Source of the DNA: Shimia marina
Lineage (GTDB): Bacteria > Pseudomonadota > Alphaproteobacteria > Rhodobacterales > Rhodobacteraceae
Length of the DNA: 64,000 nucleotides
Assembly: GCF_001458175.1 (NCBI RefSeq)
Contig: NZ_CYPW01000001.1
Location: forward strand, 142,417 to 206,416
Direction: 5' to 3'
Positions 20,342-29,218 of the stretch are shown piece after piece. A program made the translations under genes and the position numbers. The notes under the pieces were generated by a model that was not told the DNA's origin, did not search any database, and saw only the letters and a program-made list of their open reading frames with translations. How positions within the stretch are numbered: the stretch's first letter is position 1; every line of letters starts with the position of its first letter.

Positions 20342-23300
20342 TTACTCCGATGCGGTGCGTGCGATCACATCGGGGATCGCGTTTTCAGCAAAGAGCGCGT
20401 CAAAACTGGGGACTTCGCCCAGAGCCGCGCGGTTTTTGGCACTTTGGTGCAGAATCCAGGCATAGGTGCCCGGGCTGTCCATACTCAGGATGTTGCGCAG
20501 GCTCAGCGCGCGCTTGAAATCACTCAGACGTTTGTTGGCCACCAGCGCCGCCAGACCGGCGTCATCATAGGTTTCCACCGAGGCCTTGGCATGTTTTGCC
20601 AAAGCCGCCATCAACCCAAAATCTTCGGTCAGGATCAGGTTGCGGGCTGCCTTGTCTCGCGCAATGCGATCAGTCGTTTTGACACGTTTGGCGGCGATCA
20701 CCTGTGCCTGTTCCAAAACGATGTAGCTGCCCAGCAGGCGGAACATTTCATCGGTGTCCATCTCGCCATAGGCGGGCACAGCCCCACGATGCACAGGACG
20801 GCCATGTTTCCAGGCTTTCTTGAGTTCCGCAATCTGATGCGCCGCCAATGCGGAGGCCAGCTCATCCATCAGTTCCTTGCGGCTGCGCGCGGCCAGAATG
20901 GCATCAGCATCCTGATATTGCAGCAGCGCTTTGGGCATGATCCAGGCCATATGGCTGCGCGTGTTCTCCCAATCGCCCAGCAAATCCTGCCCCTTGGCAG
21001 AGCCGGTGGCCTCCACATGCCATGTCAGCATCTGCCGCACGGCCTCTTCATGAATGCGCGCATGATCTGAGCCATCCACAAGCGTGCCCATCAGCACGGA
21101 GTCCTTGCTGATCATGTCATTCAGTCGCCCCTGCGGGTCATACTGATAGGCAAACCCGCCGGACATGCCGTTGCCAAAGCCCTTGGCAAACTCCCCAATG
21201 TTCAGAATGGCCCCATTGGTCATATATTCCGCACAGAAGTCGCCGACGCCTTCGACCACAGCGGTTGCGCCCGAGTTACGCACGGCAAAACGGTCGCCTG
21301 CCTGCCCCTCCACAAAGGTCCGCCCACCGGTGGCCCCAAAGAGGGCAAAGTTGCCGATCAATACGTTTTCGCGCCCCTTGGCACCGCCCGGGCTGCGCAC
21401 GATGATCTCGCCACCCGATGCGCCTTTGCCCACACCGTCATTGCAGGTGCCGGTGTGCTCCATCACCATGCCATCGTTACAGAAAGCGCCAAAGCTCTGC
21501 CCTGCGGAACCGTGGGTCTGCACATGGATGGAACGCGGATCAAGATAACGCCGCCCCCTGACATCTTCGTGAGCCGCGATGGGCAATTCGGCGAGCTCAT
21601 GATTGAGCAGACGCTCGATATCCACGCCCAGCTGCCCCCCCACCGTCTTGTTGCGGTTGTTCAAAGGCGCATTGGGCCGCAACTCAATCCGGCGCTCCCC
21701 GCCCTCAATCAGACGTGATTTCACCTGATCCAACAACGCATCATCCACAGAGAAGTCTTTTTCGAGATAGATCGGGTTTTCGACTTTGATCTCCGCCACA
21801 TTGGTCAGCATGGCCCGCAGATCCAGCTTGCCCACAGAGGAGGGGTGATCCAGCAGATGCAGCAAGTCAGACCGCCCACGCGCCTCCTCCAGAGAGGTCA
21901 GCCCCAGTACGGCCAGAATCTCGCGGACTTCATGGGCAATGTTGAGCAAATATTGCGCAAGCGCACGCGGGTCGCCATCAAACACTTCCGGATTGGTCGT
22001 AAGACCCGCCGGGCATTTCACGTTGCAGTTCTTGGCCATCACGCATTTCAGCATCATCAGCGCGGTAGTGCCGAACTCAAAGCTGTCCCCGCCCAAAAGC
22101 GCGCCTTTGACCACGTCAGAGCCGGTCTGCATCGCGCCTGAACAGCGCAGCAGAACCTTCTGACGGATGCCATTGGCACAGAGCGCCTGATGCACTTCGG
22201 CGATACCGATTTCCGCCGCACGCCCGGTGTATTTCAACGAGGTCACAGCCGCCGCACCGGTGCCGCCGGTGTTGCCGGCAATGTTGATCACATCGGCGCC
22301 TGCCTTGGCCACGCCCACCGCGATGGTGCCGATGCCTTCGGAGGAGACCAGTTTCACGATGACGCGCACCCGCGCCGCCTTGGCATCATGGATCAGCTGA
22401 CCAAGGTCTTCGATGGAATAGGTGTCATGGTGTGGCGGTGGCGAGATCAGCTCTACGCCGGGCGTGCCGCCCCGTGCCGCTGCAATCTCAACCGTGACTT
22501 TGGGGGCGGGCAACTGGCCGCCTTCGCCGGGCTTTGCACCCTGACCGATCTTGATTTCAATCTCTTCGAGGTTTGGATCCGCCAGATAGCCCGCCCAGAC
22601 GCCAAAGCGGCCAGACGCAAACTGTTTGATACGGCTGGCACGGATGGTGCCATAGCGGGTGATGTGCTCCCCACCTTCCCCAGAGTTGGACATGCCGCCC
22701 ACCATATTGGTGCCATGGGCCACGGCTTCATGGGCGGAGGCCACCAGCGCGCCATGTGACATGGCACCAGAGGCCAGACGTCCGGTGATTTCAGAGGCCG
22801 GTTGCACATCTGCAAGCTCAACCAGCGCAGGCGCAGGTCGCATGCGGGAGACATAATCCAGCGCCATACCTGTCACGGACACCTTAAGCGCGCCCTTGGT
22901 GATGTAGTGGCCTTCCACATCTGTGCCGAAACGATCCACCAAGGTTTCCGCCAGCACATCAAGACGGCCAAGATCTTGCGCTTTTGGACCCGTCAGGCGC
23001 AGCAAAAACGCGCCCTCTCCAAGCGCTTCGACCTCCACGCCCCGAATGACAAAGTCATTGTTGCCCGCACGGTTGAAGAGCATCATCTCGCGCTTCATAT
23101 CCGCCACGGTATCAAGGAACGTAATGTCGGCCGGGAAAGACAGCACATCGCGCAGCGCGGCCGGACGGCGGTGACGCTCTTCTGCCATCATTGCGCTGAA
23201 TGCGCGATAACCCGGCGTGATCTTAAAGCCGTCGATTTTCTCTTTGGAGAGTTTTTCAAAGGACGTGTTCACATAGCCTTTGTCATCCACTCCAAAGGCA

Positions 23301-25828
23301 TCATCCATCTGGCGCAGCGTCATCAGGCGGAAAGGATCGGTCTCCCCATCAAGGCTTCCATCGTCGCCATCTGTACCTGCATCAAAGCTGATTTTCTCTT
23401 CGGTCAGGTCCACAAACCCACGCACGGCTGTCGTGCCATAAGAGTGGCCCGCGCCTTCGGCGCGCTCTTTGAAGAGGCCGAGGATCGGAATGTCTTTCTC
23501 ACTTTCCACGGTGAGCGCACGCGCATGCCAATCCGCCACAGAGTTTGCCACCACATCAAAGCGCACCCCACCCACGGGGGTTTTCATATTGGGCAGGTAT
23601 TTGGCAAAGACCGGATCATTCGTATCAAGGAAGTTTGGCTCAAAAAACTCGCCGCCAGAATAGCTTTCAACGGTGCAAAGCCCCACTTTGCCCATGGTCT
23701 TCATCAGGGCCTTCTCAGCGGCCTTTTTGAATTTGCGATAGGCCTCCGGCGCATCCGTGCCATAGAGTTCTTCGGCCCGCATGCGCACGGCCATTGGATA
23801 GACCGCAGAGGCCCCAAAGCCCAAAGCGCAGGAAATGTGATGGGACGAACAGATCTGCCCGCTTTCCACCACAAGGCTGGCCTTAAAGCGCATGCCTTCT
23901 TCGATCAGACGCTGGTTGATCGCTGAAATGGCCAATGTCATCGGCATAGGCGCACGCGCGCGGCTCAGATGCCGGTCGGTCAAAATGGCAATCCCGCCTT
24001 GTTCACGGGCAAAGGCCACGACCGCATCCGCCACCGCATCAATCGCATCGGTCAATGAGGCTTCATTGGCCGCGCCATTGTCAAAAACCGGCGTATAGAG
24101 AATGTCGAACTTGGCCCACGGCGTGTCCGTCTGGGCTTTGATTTTCAATACATCGGTCATCAACAACACCGGGCTGTTGACCACAATTTGACGCGCCCGG
24201 CTTTGGCCGAGATGGGGCTTTTCGCCCAGCGCCACACGCAGGGTCATTCCATCCGCCTCACGAATGGAATCCAGCGGCGGGTTGGTCACCTGTGCAAAAC
24301 GCTGGCTGAAGTATTTGGCCACGCCGCCTTCATTGTCTGACAGCGCATTGATCGCATTGCCGTATCCCATGGCCGAGACTTTCTCGACCCCGGTCTGCAA
24401 CATCGGATCCATCAGGAATTTGAAGCTTTCCTGATTGAGCGTGTAGCCTACATAGCGTGCCGCCCAGACCAAATCACCGTCATAGCGCGCCGCCGCATCC
24501 GCAGGCAGGGTTTCCGCCACGGGCAGGTCATCAATATTGACCTGAGCTTCGGCCAGAAGCGCCGCGTAATCCTTGGCCTGTGCCAGCTGTTGCAGCGCCT
24601 CTTCGGTTTCATAAATCCGGCCTTCGGCGTGGTTGAGGTAAATCATTCCCCCCGCTTCCACACGGCCCCGGCGCAACACCTCTTCGGGCGGAAAATCAAT
24701 CTGTCCGGCCTCAGACATCACCGCCAGATAGTCATGGGTTTCCACCGAACGCATCGGGCGCAGACCCAGACGGTCCAGACGGGCGCCGATGATATTGCCA
24801 TCGCCAAACACCAGCGCAGCGGGGCCGTCGTTTTTCTCTTCACTCAGAGAGAAATACTCCAGCATGGCGCGCACATCCGGGCTGACCCGGCTGTCATTTT
24901 CCCAAGCAGGCGGCATCATCGCCACCACGGCGGTCACAAGATCCAGCCCCTCGTCATAGACCCGCGCATTCAGCGTCTGATCCAGACGGCAGCTGTCGGA
25001 TTGCCCTTTCGGGCGTACAATCGCCTTGTTACGTGCCAGCGCAATGGCCGCTTCACTCAGGCGGTTTTTCTTGTCGGTGTTGAGCTCGCCATTGTGCGCC
25101 ATCAGCCGGAAAGGCTGCGCCATCGAGGGATGCGGGTCGGTGTTGGTGGAAAAACGTGTATGAAAATACAGCGTGTGCACCGCATGATCCGGATCCATGA
25201 GATCCGCGAAATAAGGGATGATCTCCCAGGAATTCAGCCGCCCTTTGAAGACCTGCATGCGCGAAGACAGCGACAGGGGATAAAGGCCCTCAAGCGCCGG
25301 GTCCGTATAGGCTTCCGCCTCAATCGCCAGCAAGGCCACATGAATGCGGCGATCAAACTCCGCCTGCGCCACGCCTTTGGGAGCGACAAAGACCCATTGC
25401 GCGATAGGCAATTGGCATTTGACCGCCCGCGCCCCAATCGCCTCATTGTTCACCGGCATATTGCGGATAAGCTTGGTCTCAAAACCCGCCTCGCCCAGCG
25501 CGGTTTCAATCAACTGCGCAGCGCGGTCATGTTGGCTTTCGTCCGCAGGCAGAAAGAAGTTGCCCACGCCAAACTGCCCTGCGGCCAGATCAATACCGGT
25601 CAGCTTGCGGAAAAAGGGCACTGACAAATCTACAGAGACACCGGCCCCGTCGCCAACACCTTCGGAGGACATGCCGCCACGGTGCGGCACCGCACAGAGC
25701 GCCTCATGCCCGCGTTTGAGCACATCATGGGTCTGCCGCCCATCTTTGCGTGTCAAAAAACCAACGCCGCAAGAACTTTGTTCGCGGTCAGGATCGTAAA
25801 GGCCAAAAGGGGCTGGCTTGGTCTGCAT
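20342..25828 (-). CDS. Large glutamate-synthase-like protein (GltB superfamily), enlarged
   Basis: The start at 25828 is an ATG after a GGAG ribosome-binding site and gives 1,828 residues. The amidotransferase domain begins after a short propeptide with the nucleophile C20 (SSCGVGF). The FMN/Fe-S region contains NSGEGGEH, GQGAKPGEGGQLP, SPPPHHDTYSIEDLGQLI and a cluster motif C1262-x5-C1268-x3-C1272. A GXGXG domain follows (SAGQSFGAF and later segments). Ordinary GltB is about 1,500 residues. Here, extra segments of roughly 100 residues precede the FMN domain and about 150 follow the GXGXG domain. It is transcribed with a CysJ-like reductase, not GltD. Family assignment is firm; substrate and product are not. 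Confidence 0.85.
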   Translation of the reverse strand: MQTKPAPFGLYDPDREQSSCGVGFLTRKDGRQTHDVLKRGHEALCAVPHRGGMSSEGVGDGAGVSVDLSVPFFRKLTGIDLAAGQFGVGNFFLPADESQHDRAAQLIETALGEAGFETKLIRNMPVNNEAIGARAVKCQLPIAQWVFVAPKGVAQAEFDRRIHVALLAIEAEAYTDPALEGLYPLSLSSRMQVFKGRLNSWEIIPYFADLMDPDHAVHTLYFHTRFSTNTDPHPSMAQPFRLMAHNGELNTDKKNRLSEAAIALARNKAIVRPKGQSDSCRLDQTLNARVYDEGLDLVTAVVAMMPPAWENDSRVSPDVRAMLEYFSLSEEKNDGPAALVFGDGNIIGARLDRLGLRPMRSVETHDYLAVMSEAGQIDFPPEEVLRRGRVEAGGMIYLNHAEGRIYETEEALQQLAQAKDYAALLAEAQVNIDDLPVAETLPADAAARYDGDLVWAARYVGYTLNQESFKFLMDPMLQTGVEKVSAMGYGNAINALSDNEGGVAKYFSQRFAQVTNPPLDSIREADGMTLRVALGEKPHLGQSRARQIVVNSPVLLMTDVLKIKAQTDTPWAKFDILYTPVFDNGAANEASLTDAIDAVADAVVAFAREQGGIAILTDRHLSRARAPMPMTLAISAINQRLIEEGMRFKASLVVESGQICSSHHISCALGFGASAVYPMAVRMRAEELYGTDAPEAYRKFKKAAEKALMKTMGKVGLCTVESYSGGEFFEPNFLDTNDPVFAKYLPNMKTPVGGVRFDVVANSVADWHARALTVESEKDIPILGLFKERAEGAGHSYGTTAVRGFVDLTEEKISFDAGTDGDDGSLDGETDPFRLMTLRQMDDAFGVDDKGYVNTSFEKLSKEKIDGFKITPGYRAFSAMMAEERHRRPAALRDVLSFPADITFLDTVADMKREMMLFNRAGNNDFVIRGVEVEALGEGAFLLRLTGPKAQDLGRLDVLAETLVDRFGTDVEGHYITKGALKVSVTGMALDYVSRMRPAPALVELADVQPASEITGRLASGAMSHGALVASAHEAVAHGTNMVGGMSNSGEGGEHITRYGTIRASRIKQFASGRFGVWAGYLADPNLEEIEIKIGQGAKPGEGGQLPAPKVTVEIAAARGGTPGVELISPPPHHDTYSIEDLGQLIHDAKAARVRVIVKLVSSEGIGTIAVGVAKAGADVINIAGNTGGTGAAAVTSLKYTGRAAEIGIAEVHQALCANGIRQKVLLRCSGAMQTGSDVVKGALLGGDSFEFGTTALMMLKCVMAKNCNVKCPAGLTTNPEVFDGDPRALAQYLLNIAHEVREILAVLGLTSLEEARGRSDLLHLLDHPSSVGKLDLRAMLTNVAEIKVENPIYLEKDFSVDDALLDQVKSRLIEGGERRIELRPNAPLNNRNKTVGGQLGVDIERLLNHELAELPIAAHEDVRGRRYLDPRSIHVQTHGSAGQSFGAFCNDGMVMEHTGTCNDGVGKGASGGEIIVRSPGGAKGRENVLIGNFALFGATGGRTFVEGQAGDRFAVRNSGATAVVEGVGDFCAEYMTNGAILNIGEFAKGFGNGMSGGFAYQYDPQGRLNDMISKDSVLMGTLVDGSDHARIHEEAVRQMLTWHVEATGSAKGQDLLGDWENTRSHMAWIMPKALLQYQDADAILAARSRKELMDELASALAAHQIAELKKAWKHGRPVHRGAVPAYGEMDTDEMFRLLGSYIVLEQAQVIAAKRVKTTDRIARDKAARNLILTEDFGLMAALAKHAKASVETYDDAGLAALVANKRLSDFKRALSLRNILSMDSPGTYAWILHQSAKNRAALGEVPSFDALFAENAIPDVIARTASE

Positions 25829-26175
25829 TCCGAGCTCCAAAGACAAAAGAGGGACGGGACCACCCGCGTGCGCGGTGTGGGCATAGGCTGTCTCTGGCGA
25901 TTGGCTGGAGGTCTATCGGACCCTGCTGTTAACGGACCCATGCCAAAACTTCAAGTCTGCCGTGACTGAAACGCCGCAACAGACTTCGGAAGGCACGGGG
26001 GAATAGCTGTGGAAACGCCATGTTTTTATGGATCTTTTCCGTCCGCGACAGGTCTGTTTGCGACGGTGCGTCCTCTTGAGACCAAAGTGAACGCATGCGC
26101 CCCTGAAAGCGTTTCGGGTTTTACCTGAAACGCCATAGGGCGGACATTTCCTCACGGAAACAGATGGCGCAGCCC
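25829..26175. other. Leader and promoter region of the GltB-like gene; no gene seen
   Basis: This stretch of about 350 bases has no recognisable gene. It contains a GCGTTTC/GAAACGC hairpin at 26109-26133, just past the end of the AhpD-like gene. The hairpin may end that transcript, though no T run follows it. Confidence 0.5.
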
Positions 26176-26745
26176 TCACTCTGCAGCCAAAGCGAAATCC
26201 GCTGTCCACACATTGTCCTGAAACTTCGCATCCAGCTCAGTATCCGCCACGTGGCTTGTATAGTTTGACAACATTTTCAATGCCATACCGAGGATGACAT
26301 CCAAAACGGTTTGAAGCCCATATCCCGCCGTCACCAATGCTGCGATGTCTGCCTCACTCGGCCAGCCGCGCGTTTCATTCATGACAATCACAAACTGACG
26401 CAGCGCCTCAAATTTGGCATCCGCAAGCGGCCTATTGCTGCGCAGGGCGGCGATCACCTCGGGATCCACGCCTGCCAGTTGCGAGAGCGTTGTATGCGCC
26501 GCCATGCAATATTGGCACCCATTGAGCCGGTTGCAGGTCATCAGAATGATCTGGCGTTCCGTTTCGGTCAGATGGGTTCTGGCAAAACTGCCTGCCAGAG
26601 AGATGTAGCCCTCCAAGATCGCAGGGGATTCCGCCATCTTGGCATATAGGTTCGGCAAAAACCCATACCCGCGCACCGCATTTTCCATAATGGGCTTGGC
26701 CGCCTCAGGGGCGGTTTGAAGGCTGTGGGTTGGAAAATCAGTCAT
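26176..26745 (-). CDS. AhpD/carboxymuconolactone decarboxylase family protein
   Basis: The 189-residue protein has the AhpD core: E-x10-C-x2-C-x3-H, seen as the CQYCMAAH motif near residue 76, in a helical context (LTETERQIILMTCNRLNGCQYC). Proteins of this family work as peroxidases or disulfide oxidoreductases. The substrate is not known. It is alone on the minus strand between the GltB-like gene and a PagL-like gene. Confidence 0.87.
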   Translation of the reverse strand: MTDFPTHSLQTAPEAAKPIMENAVRGYGFLPNLYAKMAESPAILEGYISLAGSFARTHLTETERQIILMTCNRLNGCQYCMAAHTTLSQLAGVDPEVIAALRSNRPLADAKFEALRQFVIVMNETRGWPSEADIAALVTAGYGLQTVLDVILGMALKMLSNYTSHVADTELDAKFQDNVWTADFALAAE

Positions 26746-26792
26746 GGCTCTCTCCTAATGAGGTTTCACAAAAAATCGTCAGATTGGGGGCA

Positions 26793-27278
26793 CTATCGCC
26801 CAAGCGGCATCGTCCAGCGCAGGCTCAGCGCATCCAGACCGGGGTTGCGCGAGGCGGTGGAAGCGTTTGAGATATGGGACAACGCCAAAGACAGAGAGCT
26901 GCCGTTTTTCAGGCGCCTCCCAATGGCCAGAAGGCTGCGAATTTCAAACTCAGACCCCAGATCGTTGCGCGGCTTGTCATGGGCAAACAGACCCGGCATG
27001 ACGCTGCCTTCCAGAAACCAGCGCTGCCCCATCTGATAACGGCCCACCAAACCTGCGCCGACATGTGCGTCTTGCGTCTCAAAAAGGGTGAGCGCCCCAC
27101 CCCACGCAAGCGAAAACCGCTGGCGCGTGACAAAGGGGCGGGCGTGATACTCCACCGAGATCATGCCCGCGTCTTCGGCCTGCGCATCCGCAAAATCCGC
27201 ATAGCCTGCGCCCAAGACCCAATGCTGTGCCTGCAGCGCGTTGCCACTCAACAGGAACGCATATAGCAGTTTCCTCAT
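26793..27278 (-). CDS. PagL-like lipid A 3-O-deacylase (acyloxyacyl hydrolase family)
   Basis: The 161-residue protein has a signal peptide (MRKLLYAFLLSGNALQA, cut near residue 17) and repeated amphipathic strands ending in Arg-Trp, as for an outer-membrane beta barrel. The C-terminal part has the catalytic pair in SHISNAS (His and Ser) and the RNPGLDALSLRW end. PagL removes an acyl chain from lipid A. In the Pseudomonas enzyme a Glu completes the triad; here the aligned position appears to be Asp. A second, related gene lies at 42271. The function is inferred. Confidence 0.72.
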   Translation of the reverse strand: MRKLLYAFLLSGNALQAQHWVLGAGYADFADAQAEDAGMISVEYHARPFVTRQRFSLAWGGALTLFETQDAHVGAGLVGRYQMGQRWFLEGSVMPGLFAHDKPRNDLGSEFEIRSLLAIGRRLKNGSSLSLALSHISNASTASRNPGLDALSLRWTMPLGR

Positions 27279-27534
27279 ATCTCCCTCACCCTCTGAAGCT
27301 CTGCCCTGCGCGCAATCACGCCATGAACAGATCGGTTAATGTTAAGATAGAGATACGGTTTTGACAGGCGCAGGGTATTGACCCTGAATGCCAAGCTCTT
27401 GACCGCAGATGTCAAACGCGGCGCGCATCCACAGGCGTAACAAAGCGATGACCCCAACATGATCACATCCGAAAAGGGTCCGGGCGCGTAGTCTTCTCAA
27501 AGCCGTCACAGGACGCGTAACAAAAGGGCATCGG

Positions 27535-29046
27535 ATGCAAATCGTCTGGTTCAAACGGGATCTTCGGGTGCAAGACAATGCTGCCCTCTGGCAGGCGGCA
27601 CAGCGAGGGCCGTTGATCCCGCTCTACGTGGTGGAGCCGGACTATTGGCAACAGCCAGATGCCTCAGCCCGCCAATGGGATTTTGTTGCCGAGAGCCTCG
27701 CCGAACTGCGCCAAAATCTGCATAGCTGCGGCCAGCCGCTGGTGCTGCGCATGGGAGACATGGAGACGGTCTTGCAGGATCTCCACAACAGACATGGGCT
27801 CACCGATCTCTGGTCACACGCGGAAACCGGCAATGACTGGACCTACAGGCGGGATCGGGGTGTCGCCGCATGGTGCCGCGATAAGGGCATCACGTGGCAT
27901 GAGCTGCGCCAAAACGGGGTGCAACGCCGCCTGAAATCGCGCAGCGGCTGGGCCCGAGACTGGGATAGCTTTCATAATACGCCCCTCTGCCCCTCCCCCA
28001 CACTGAAGCCTGTTTCAGAGCCCCTTGGCGAGCTGCCAGATGCAAAGACGCTGCAGCTTGCACCAGATCGCTGCGCCGCGCGCCAGCCCGGAGGGCGACG
28101 GGCTGCAGAAGAGCGACTGTCGAGTTTTCTGACAGTGCGTGGCCGGACCTATCGCAAAGCCATGTCCTCCCCGCACACGGGCGCATATGCCTGTTCCCGG
28201 CTGTCGCCACATCTGGCATGGGGCACGCTCTCGATGCGCGAAGCCACGCAGGCCACACAGCGGCGGCACCTGGCGCTGGCCGCTGCGCCCGCACGCGGCG
28301 CGACACAATGGCAAGGCGCGCTGTCCTCCTTCAATGCGCGCCTGCACTGGCATTGTCACTTTATGCAGAAACTCGAAGATGAGCCCCGCATTGAATTTGA
28401 AAACATGCATCGCGCTTATGACGGGCTGCGGCCATCGGCCCCGGATCACGACAGGCTCAGCGCATGGCGCAATGGAGAAACCGGTCTTCCGTTTGTGGAT
28501 GCCTGTATGCGCGCGCTACAGGCCACGGGATGGCTCAACTTCCGCATGCGCGCCATGGTCATGTCGGTGGCCAGCTATCACCTTTGGTTGCCATGGCGCG
28601 ACAGCGGCCTCGCACTGGCGCAGCTCTTCACCGACTATGAGCCGGGAATCCACTGGAGCCAGACGCAGATGCAATCCGGCACCACCGGCATCAACACCCC
28701 GCGCATCTACAACCCGATCAAACAGGGCTCAGACCAAGACCCGGACGGCCGTTTCACACGCAGATGGGTGCCAGAGCTGCGCGACATTCCCGATCAGCAC
28801 CTGCAAACGCCCTGGAAAGCCGACACTGCGGGGCGTGTGCTTGGCAAGGCCTACCCCCATCCGATTGTCGACCCTCTGACCGCCGCCAAGGCTGCGCGTG
28901 ACAAAATCTGGGCTGTGCGGCGCGGCCCCGGCTTCAAACAGGAAGCCGCAGCGATTGTCACCAAACACGCCAGCCGAAAGCCCACGCGCAGGCGCGCGGC
29001 AAAAGCCAAAACCACCCCGCCGCAGCAGCTTAAGCTGCCATTTTAG
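27535..29046 (+). CDS. Deoxyribodipyrimidine photolyase/cryptochrome family protein
   Basis: The 503-residue protein begins with the photolyase N-domain ([16 protein letters not shown]). The FAD-binding region has [16 protein letters not shown] near residue 337, [21 protein letters not shown] near residue 376, and a basic C-terminal tail ([11 protein letters not shown]). It uses blue light to repair cyclobutane pyrimidine dimers or acts as a cryptochrome. The sequence class is the class I-type proteobacterial photolyases. A DUF2256 gene follows, which is commonly linked to photolyases. An Fe-S photolyase lies on the other strand beyond it. Confidence 0.88.
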   Translation: MQIVWFKRDLRVQDNAALWQAAQRGPLIPLYVVEPDYWQQPDASARQWDFVAESLAELRQNLHSCGQPLVLRMGDMETVLQDLHNRHGLTDLWSHAETGNDWTYRRDRGVAAWCRDKGITWHELRQNGVQRRLKSRSGWARDWDSFHNTPLCPSPTLKPVSEPLGELPDAKTLQLAPDRCAARQPGGRRAAEERLSSFLTVRGRTYRKAMSSPHTGAYACSRLSPHLAWGTLSMREATQATQRRHLALAAAPARGATQWQGALSSFNARLHWHCHFMQKLEDEPRIEFENMHRAYDGLRPSAPDHDRLSAWRNGETGLPFVDACMRALQATGWLNFRMRAMVMSVASYHLWLPWRDSGLALAQLFTDYEPGIHWSQTQMQSGTTGINTPRIYNPIKQGSDQDPDGRFTRRWVPELRDIPDQHLQTPWKADTAGRVLGKAYPHPIVDPLTAAKAARDKIWAVRRGPGFKQEAAAIVTKHASRKPTRRRAAKAKTTPPQQLKLPF

Positions 29047-29054
29047 GTTCCCTC

Positions 29055-29198
29055 ATGAAGATGAGCAAAAAGGCAGATCTGCCTCAAAAGATATGTGTGA
29101 CCTGTCAGCGGCCTTTCAGCTGGCGCAAGAAATGGGCCAAGGTTTGGGAGGAGGTGCGGTATTGTTCAGACCGCTGCCGACGAGAGGCGCGCCGCTAG
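29055..29198 (+). CDS. DUF2256 microprotein (47 residues)
   Basis: The short frame reads [20 protein letters not shown] and continues with [20 protein letters not shown]. This is the DUF2256 pattern: LPxKxCxxCxRPFxWRKKW, then W-x2-V-x-YCS-x2-C. Four cysteines suggest a small zinc-binding domain. It starts 8 bases after the photolyase stop and is probably expressed with it. The function is unknown. A second ATG at 29061 is possible. Confidence 0.85.
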   Translation: MKMSKKADLPQKICVTCQRPFSWRKKWAKVWEEVRYCSDRCRREARR

Positions 29199-29218
29199 CA
29201 CCTGAAACCCACTCAAGC

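Noticed and set aside
19322..21070. Open frame of about 580 codons opposite the CysJ-like and GltB-like genes
   Set aside because: It runs across the junction of two real genes on the other strand and shows no domain.
26109..26133. GCGTTTC hairpin as a terminator of the AhpD-like gene
   Set aside because: No T run follows on either strand, so it is reported only as a feature of the gap.
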